Shown one piece after another: positions 59,562-64,000 of a DNA stretch of 64,000 nt. Made by a program: the position numbers and the translations under genes. The notes beneath the pieces are model-generated. The model did no database searches, had not been told where the DNA came from, and saw only the letters and a list, made by a program, of their open reading frames with translations. The stretch is from Cephalotus follicularis (lineage: Eukaryota > Streptophyta > Magnoliopsida > Oxalidales > Cephalotaceae), in contig BDDD01000894.1 in the NCBI GenBank assembly GCA_001972305.1, positions 1 through 64,000 of the forward strand. The letters run 5' to 3'. The number at the start of each line of letters is the position of its first letter. Position 1 is the stretch's first letter.

Positions 59562-61331
59562 TGTGACACCCCGTGTCACTTTACATGGTTGACGTGCAAA
59601 TGACCTATGATGGGGTGTTATGTGGAAACTGCCCCCGGGTTCCATACCTGGATCTGCGGCATACTATTGTCTATGATGGTATGCTGAGTGTGAGTGCAGC
59701 AGAGCTGCTCCATTACCCTCATATTGGACTGTGTTTGTGTTGTTGATATATATTGCACGCGGGTCCCTCGGATGAGGTTGAGTGTGTGTGCGGGTTTTCT
59801 CGGCGAGGGCTAGGGTCCGTGCGGTATATGTCGGCCCCTCGTGCGAGGTTTGGATGTTATGCTTACCATAGGCACTCTGCACCGGTGTATGAAGGATGAT
59901 ATACACATCCTGTAGCCTATTGGCTTGATATTATTGCTGCAGCGGTTATGTTATGACGCCATGTGATTTGGCGGGGATATGATATGACGCCATGTGATTT
60001 GGCGGGGATATGAGACAGTGACAGGATTGGTACCGGCATCCCCTTATATTTTGTTGTTTAGGATTCTTTGGGCACATATTACATTCTTGATGTTTGATAA
60101 TTGATTTATGATCGTATCTTTGAGTTTGATATTCAGATACTTGGATTTATTGTGACTCTCATGTATTGGATTTCTGTCTTGACTTTGCTATTTGTTCAGT
60201 GGACTTCTTTGTTGAGTCACTGGTTATTTCTTTGTGAGTCTATCGTATTGTAGCGTATTGACTTAATCATTGAGATTGTTTCTTGGATTCTTGAGTTATT
60301 GCATTTGATGAGTTTGAGCGTTCTTTTATGGAGCCTTGTTAATATCTATGTTCTTATCTGTGGAACTTAATTGTTGGATATTGAGATGGTCTTGATCTCT
60401 TTTGCGGAGCTTGTTCTTATTCTTGACTCATGTTTATATTGTGGAGACATTTGTTGAATATCGAGATTTCCTTCTTGGATTTCGCTCATACTTGCTTATC
60501 TTGACTCCCTTTTTATGAGTTAACTTTTGTGGAATCTCGATATCCTTTTGTGGATCACGAAATCTTATGGATCTTGACGTCTTCAGTGGATTTTGACTAT
60601 CCCTTTGGATCTTTATTTCCTTTGTGATTCTTGATTTCATTCTTACCGTAGATTTACTTTGTATTTTACTTTGAGCTTATATTATTTCTCATATTATTTG
60701 ATTCATAGTTATTGGAGATGTATTTGTTGTTTCTACTCACTTAGTCATTTGGACTAACCCCCTCCTTTTTCTTTCCCTTCCAGATAGAGGCAGATGATAG
60801 TTATATCTGTTCGGGATAATGGACCACGGAGGCATGGCGTGCTACCAGGATTTTAACACATGCACAACATTCCACTTCAATATTTAATTATGCATTTACT
60901 TATGTTTTTATATAAACGTTTTCTCTTATAGTTTTGATAAAAAGGGCCGAGCCCTATAGATTTACTTTTATTGCTAGTTGAAATGGTTGAGGCTGAGCCC
61001 AACCTACGTTTACTGCTTTAAATTGTGGTTTGCTGAGGGCTGAACCCGATTATAAACTGTTGATTCCTCCTTCGGGAGTGTGATTATAAACTGTGTTTTT
61101 AATTACAGGGGGCATAGTCCTATAAACGAATACTACATGCCCGATTTTCGTAAAAATTTAAGAGTTAGAAAAATTTTCAAAGTTTTGGAAACGTTTAACT
61201 TTTTTTTTTGATTTCCAAGTTTAAGTGAGTTTTATAGAAACCATGTGGTGACTTCCGAAAGGAAGTTGTCATGTGGAACGTCAGATCCGTTCTCAGTAGG
61301 ATATTGGTTGTTGTAGGGAACGGGTTTGACA
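59562..61331 (+). repeat. 3' LTR of element C, with 2-kb internal deletion
   Basis: Begins like the 5' LTR for about 43 bp, then jumps from the equivalent of 50681 to 52648, losing about 1966 bp that include the GC-rich start. The remainder matches 52648-54380 closely, and it keeps the CAG acceptor-like block (60752-60783) mutated in the 5' copy. Confidence 0.92.
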
Positions 61332-62085
61332 AAAGAAGCACGTTGATGCCCTGGGCTGCTGTCAAATGCCGAAATCCCTCAAAAAATCCATGGAAAACTA
61401 TTTTTAATTCAAATCAAAGGATGCTATAAGATCCCATCATCAAAATATACTTAAAAGCAGCTTTAAAACTCTTTAAAATCATGTCATAGCCCTGAGATTG
61501 GGGAAAAATGGGAATTGGAAAAAATGTGCCAAAACCTCCGATTTCCCTCAAATCTCCCCTTTTTAATCCGTTTATACTCATCTCTCCTGCTCTAACTCAT
61601 GCATCTAGCATACATACACTCATGCATAACCACAAAAACATGACAATCTATCCATATAAGGAGATCGGAGCATAAGTATAACCTACATAAATCGGCTAAA
61701 AATGGAGAATAGGTAACTTCAATCCGTATTCTGCTGCTTTCTGCACTTTCTACTCGCTGTCACGATTCCAATGACTGCTTGTTTACTCGATTCTGCCACA
61801 CACGCTCTCTAGCTCACTTTCTCTCTCTATCTCTCTAAGAAAATGAGAAAATGAGAAAGAATTGAACTGAACACTTTTTATATATACGGGCTCCTTTAGG
61901 CAAAAATCTCATAAACAGCGATCGGGTTCTACGGAACCACCACTAACCATAAACAGGCATAGAAATGGAAAATATGTATATATAATATACATTTCAAGTC
62001 ATCCATAAGTACAATTTCGTACAATATCATATAAATACAAGCACATACATGCAAGAATGTACACATAAGATATATGGGGCTTACA
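61332..62085. mobile_element. LTR G, right part
   Basis: Continuation of LTR G after element C. A CTCTCTCTATCTCTC run lies near 61820. No gene seen. Confidence 0.85.
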
Positions 62086-62235
62086 TTCTTCCCAATAGGC
62101 ATCAACCATCCTCCACCAATGCTCCGCTTCACCTTGTGGCATATAAGTGGCAAAAGCAACCTTCTTTGAGACTGAACATTCCAAGACCCTGAAGATTTTC
62201 TCTAACTGCATCAATAATCTCTCAGCGACTGTTCG
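62086..62235 (-). pseudogene. Element F gag, N-terminal part
   Basis: The minus-strand translation reads TVAERLLMQLEKIFRVLECSVSKKVAFATYM with QGEAEHWWRMVDAYWEE, a Ty3/gypsy gag domain (EKIF...KV..A...L.GEA..WW). It joins in frame to 48857 once LTR G is ignored. The start codon side is cut by the LTR at 62236. Confidence 0.85.
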
Positions 62236-63759
62236 TGTCGTTGACCCGATTCAATATTACCCTAATCTAACAATTAGCAAAATGGAAAGTAGGGATCGTT
62301 CCCACAAAGAGCTGTGACGATATACTATAAAAATGAACTTAGAATACTTAAACAAGAATAATAAATACTAAATTAATTTAACTAAGCAAACAATGTAAAT
62401 GGAGAAACTTGAAGAGAGAATTGATTTGAATTAAACTACTTTAATGAGAAATTGAATTAATTATCTAATGCAATATGACAAAATAAAAATGAAATTAATA
62501 TGAGAAAACAATTCTGTGGATGTGTGAATCCCCGCATGTATATATACTCAATTTCATGGCATAAATTCTGGTTTAAGGTAATATCACAGATATCATAGAA
62601 AATAATGATTTAGCCTAGGTACACACCCTATCCTGTCAAAGCTTGATATTCTTGAAAGGATAATTTGTTAAAGGATGTCTTTGGTGCAATCACATAGAAA
62701 AATTAAGAATCATCGCATGATGTGAATGAAATAGAGCTACAAGCACTAAAACATCATAACAGATTTTATATCATTAAAATTCCTTCTCATCAATGTTGCA
62801 CATACATTAACAAGAAAAGATTGTCTTACAAACATGCTATTAAACTAGAAAACTAGATATTAATATATATATAACATGGGTTCATCTACATCCAGGGATA
62901 AAAGTACTTAGCCGATCATGATGATGGAGACTGCAATAATCTTCAATTCGTTTTCCATCCAAGCAGTAGCCTTTTCTTCTTTTTTGTTTCACGTTAACCA
63001 GCCTCTCCTTGACCTGGCTTCTCTTTCTTTTTATACTCAGCTTATTGCCTGCAAAAAGGGAAAAAATCTAACCTATTACAATATGAATCAAACTATAAAA
63101 ACTTTCCAATTCTGGCACTTGATATGCCGTAAGCGTCGACGCTTAAGTCTTGGGCGTCGACGCTTAAGTGTTTTGCGTGAATGGTTTGATATGTTGAATG
63201 CGCTAGGCGTCGACGTTATTCTTGTGATATAGGGTATTTTTGAGTGTTAAGCGTCGACGTGTAAAATCAAGGCGTCGACGCATAACTGTGAATGTAGGAT
63301 GGCGTTGACGTCTTCCTCTTTGCCCGTCAACGTTTAAGCTACTTCTGAATTGTGCAATTATGGCGTTGACGTCTTGATCATGGAGTTAATGCCTAAAGAT
63401 TGAATTCCCAGCACGTTGACGCCTAAGCAATTGGTGTTGACGAAAATCATAAATCTATAGATTTGTTCATCATCAAGTGGAAAGCGTCGACGCTATCTTA
63501 GAAACCGTCAGTGCTTTAGAGTTAGGTGTTGATGCTTAAGTCTTGGCATCAAAGTCTTGCCCTGTTTTCTGCAAAATTTTGTTATTCTTCACACTTTTGA
63601 TCTTCTTTTCTTCTACTGCGCCAATTTTGTCTTGTGTTTCTGCATTTTGATCTTTTTGGTTCTTATATGAAAGTCATTCAAACACAACTAAAGTAATATG
63701 TTCCAAGCATAAAAATACAATAATTAACTCATTAAAAGCATACATTTTTATGCTTATCA
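62236..63759 (-). mobile_element. LTR of element H (Tat/Athila-like), 1524 bp
   Basis: Plus-strand start TGTCGTTGACCCG and end GCTTATCA give TG...CA termini. The adjoining plus-strand AATACCCCCATG (63760-63771) is a polypurine tract on the minus strand (CATGGGGGTATT), so this is the 3' LTR of a minus-strand element. The word GGGAACGATCCC near the LTR end and the CTTGGGGG-type tract before TGATAAG are familiar from plant Tat/Athila elements. It inserted into the gag of element F. The target duplication partner of gttcg is not visible. The body is AT-rich without coding. Confidence 0.7.
63120..63545. repeat. GCGTCGACGC palindrome cluster in LTR H
   Basis: Perfect GCGTCGACGC palindromes near 63135, 63158 and 63272, plus GCGTCGACGT, GCGTTGACGT, CACGTTGACGCC and similar variants, about 15 in 420 bp, often followed by TTAAG or CTAAG. 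Confidence 0.88.
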
Positions 63760-63771
63760 AATACCCCCATG
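63760..63771 (-). other. Polypurine tract of element H
   Basis: CATGGGGGTATT on the minus strand, adjoining the LTR start TGATAAGC at 63759. Confidence 0.65.
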
Positions 63772-63782
63772 CTTGAACTTTA

Positions 63783-64000
63783 TGTCACAGCCCGTTTTCA
63801 AGTAGAAACACATAAGGTGGTAAAGGCAATTAACATTAAGATTCAGCTCATGTAAATACCATAAAAAAATTTAAACTTTTAAACAAGATATCAGTTACGG
63901 AAGCATTAAAACTCATAAGCTGAAATCACGTAACGTGCATCCCATACTGTACGATACTAAATACAAGTGAAAGACTACAAGAGGGGGGTGAATTGTAGAC
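63783..64000 (-). mobile_element. Start of an A''-type LTR (runs off window)
   Basis: Begins TGTCACAGCCCG and follows the reverse complement of 58909-58690 base for base with scattered changes (AATTAACATT, CAGCTCATGTAAA, AACGTGCATCCCATAC). The remainder lies beyond the window. Confidence 0.82.

Larger units (their letters stand above)
50639..61331 (+). mobile_element. Ty3/gypsy element C with both LTRs, interior largely lost
   Basis: LTRs at 50639-54380 and 59562-61331 share ends TGTGACACCCCG...GGTTTGACA. A tRNA-Met primer site (54384-54395) and polypurine tract (59548-59560) fix the plus orientation. Flanking 5-mers are aacga (50634-50638) and aaaga (61332-61336), a target duplication with one mismatch. 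The interior, without the nested LTR A'', is only about 2.6 kb and holds scraps of pol. The two LTRs are very similar over their shared length. Confidence 0.9.
48858..62085. mobile_element. Solo LTR, family G, with element C nested inside
   Basis: Ends TGTCACGCC...GGGGCTTACA, perfect target duplication ttctt at 48853-48857 and 62086-62090. The flanks together form one gag reading frame of element F, which proves the insertion. Its own sequence is 48858-50638 and 61332-62085, about 2.5 kb. It holds repeated ATCAATCCAAAGGAGTCA-like segments (49630-49745) and GTTGACGTCTAA-type motifs (50435-50638). Confidence 0.92.

Overview
The window looks like heterochromatic, gene-poor plant nuclear DNA, most likely from a eudicot. 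I find no host protein-coding gene, rRNA or tRNA gene. Everything recognisable is one of two things: (i) broken endogenous pararetrovirus sequence (Caulimoviridae, closest in domain style to the florendovirus/petuvirus type), or (ii) Ty3/gypsy LTR retrotransposons, mostly as very long LTRs nested in one another. AT-rich spacer, tRNA-Met primer sites and chromodomain polyproteins all fit a plant genome. Family letters A-H are my own labels.

Region 1 (1-25292), viral array. After an LTR fragment (1-2386), defective viral units lie mainly head to tail on the minus strand. Five promoter-bearing intergenic/leader segments have TATA boxes near 4539, 5866, 7514, 12166 and 20519. They alternate with coding pieces: movement protein (15240-16634), linker/capsid pieces (2387-3635, 24011-25115), protease (14580-15170, 23150-24010), reverse transcriptase (13231-14530, 22280-23143) and an uncharacterised Cys/Trp-containing protein encoded after RT (6036-6660, 7655-7925, 12296-13230, 20690-21900). 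One capsid-like piece (7978-11211) is inverted to the plus strand and split by a solo LTR. A 1327-bp near-perfect tandem duplication (3382-6035), a 294-bp duplication (21128-21715) and a 228-bp duplication (24363-24820) show repeated unequal exchange. Solo LTR B (17269-19808) splits one leader.

Region 2 (25293-29363), fragments. These are a piece of LTR family A'', a piece of family C, and the outer part of the 3' LTR of a minus-strand Ty3/gypsy chromovirus (element F).

Region 3 (29364-44251), nested insertions inside the LTR of F. Solo LTR D (target duplication tctat) holds a complete but decayed Ty3/gypsy element E (30383-37788, duplication acgct) and a solo LTR of E in the other orientation (39260-43720, duplication ctcta). 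That solo LTR in turn holds solo LTR A (40950-43217, duplication gtttt).

Region 4 (44257-62235), element F and its insertions. The F polyprotein runs on the minus strand: chromodomain/integrase, RNase H, RT, protease, gag. Its gag is split by solo LTR G (48858-62085, duplication ttctt). G holds Ty3/gypsy element C (50639-61331), whose decayed interior holds solo LTR A'' (56310-58909, duplication taagt).

Region 5 (62236-64000). An LTR of a third kind of element (H) with its polypurine tract cuts the gag of F, and another A''-type LTR begins at 63783 and runs off the window.

The most unusual signals are: a fourfold hairpin module with conserved internal loops and changing stems in every viral leader; GTCGAC-centred palindromic decamers clustered in several different LTR families; a conserved CTAAC-pyrimidine-CAG block resembling an intron acceptor in the LTRs; and a repeated SPTEI peptide in the viral protein linker.
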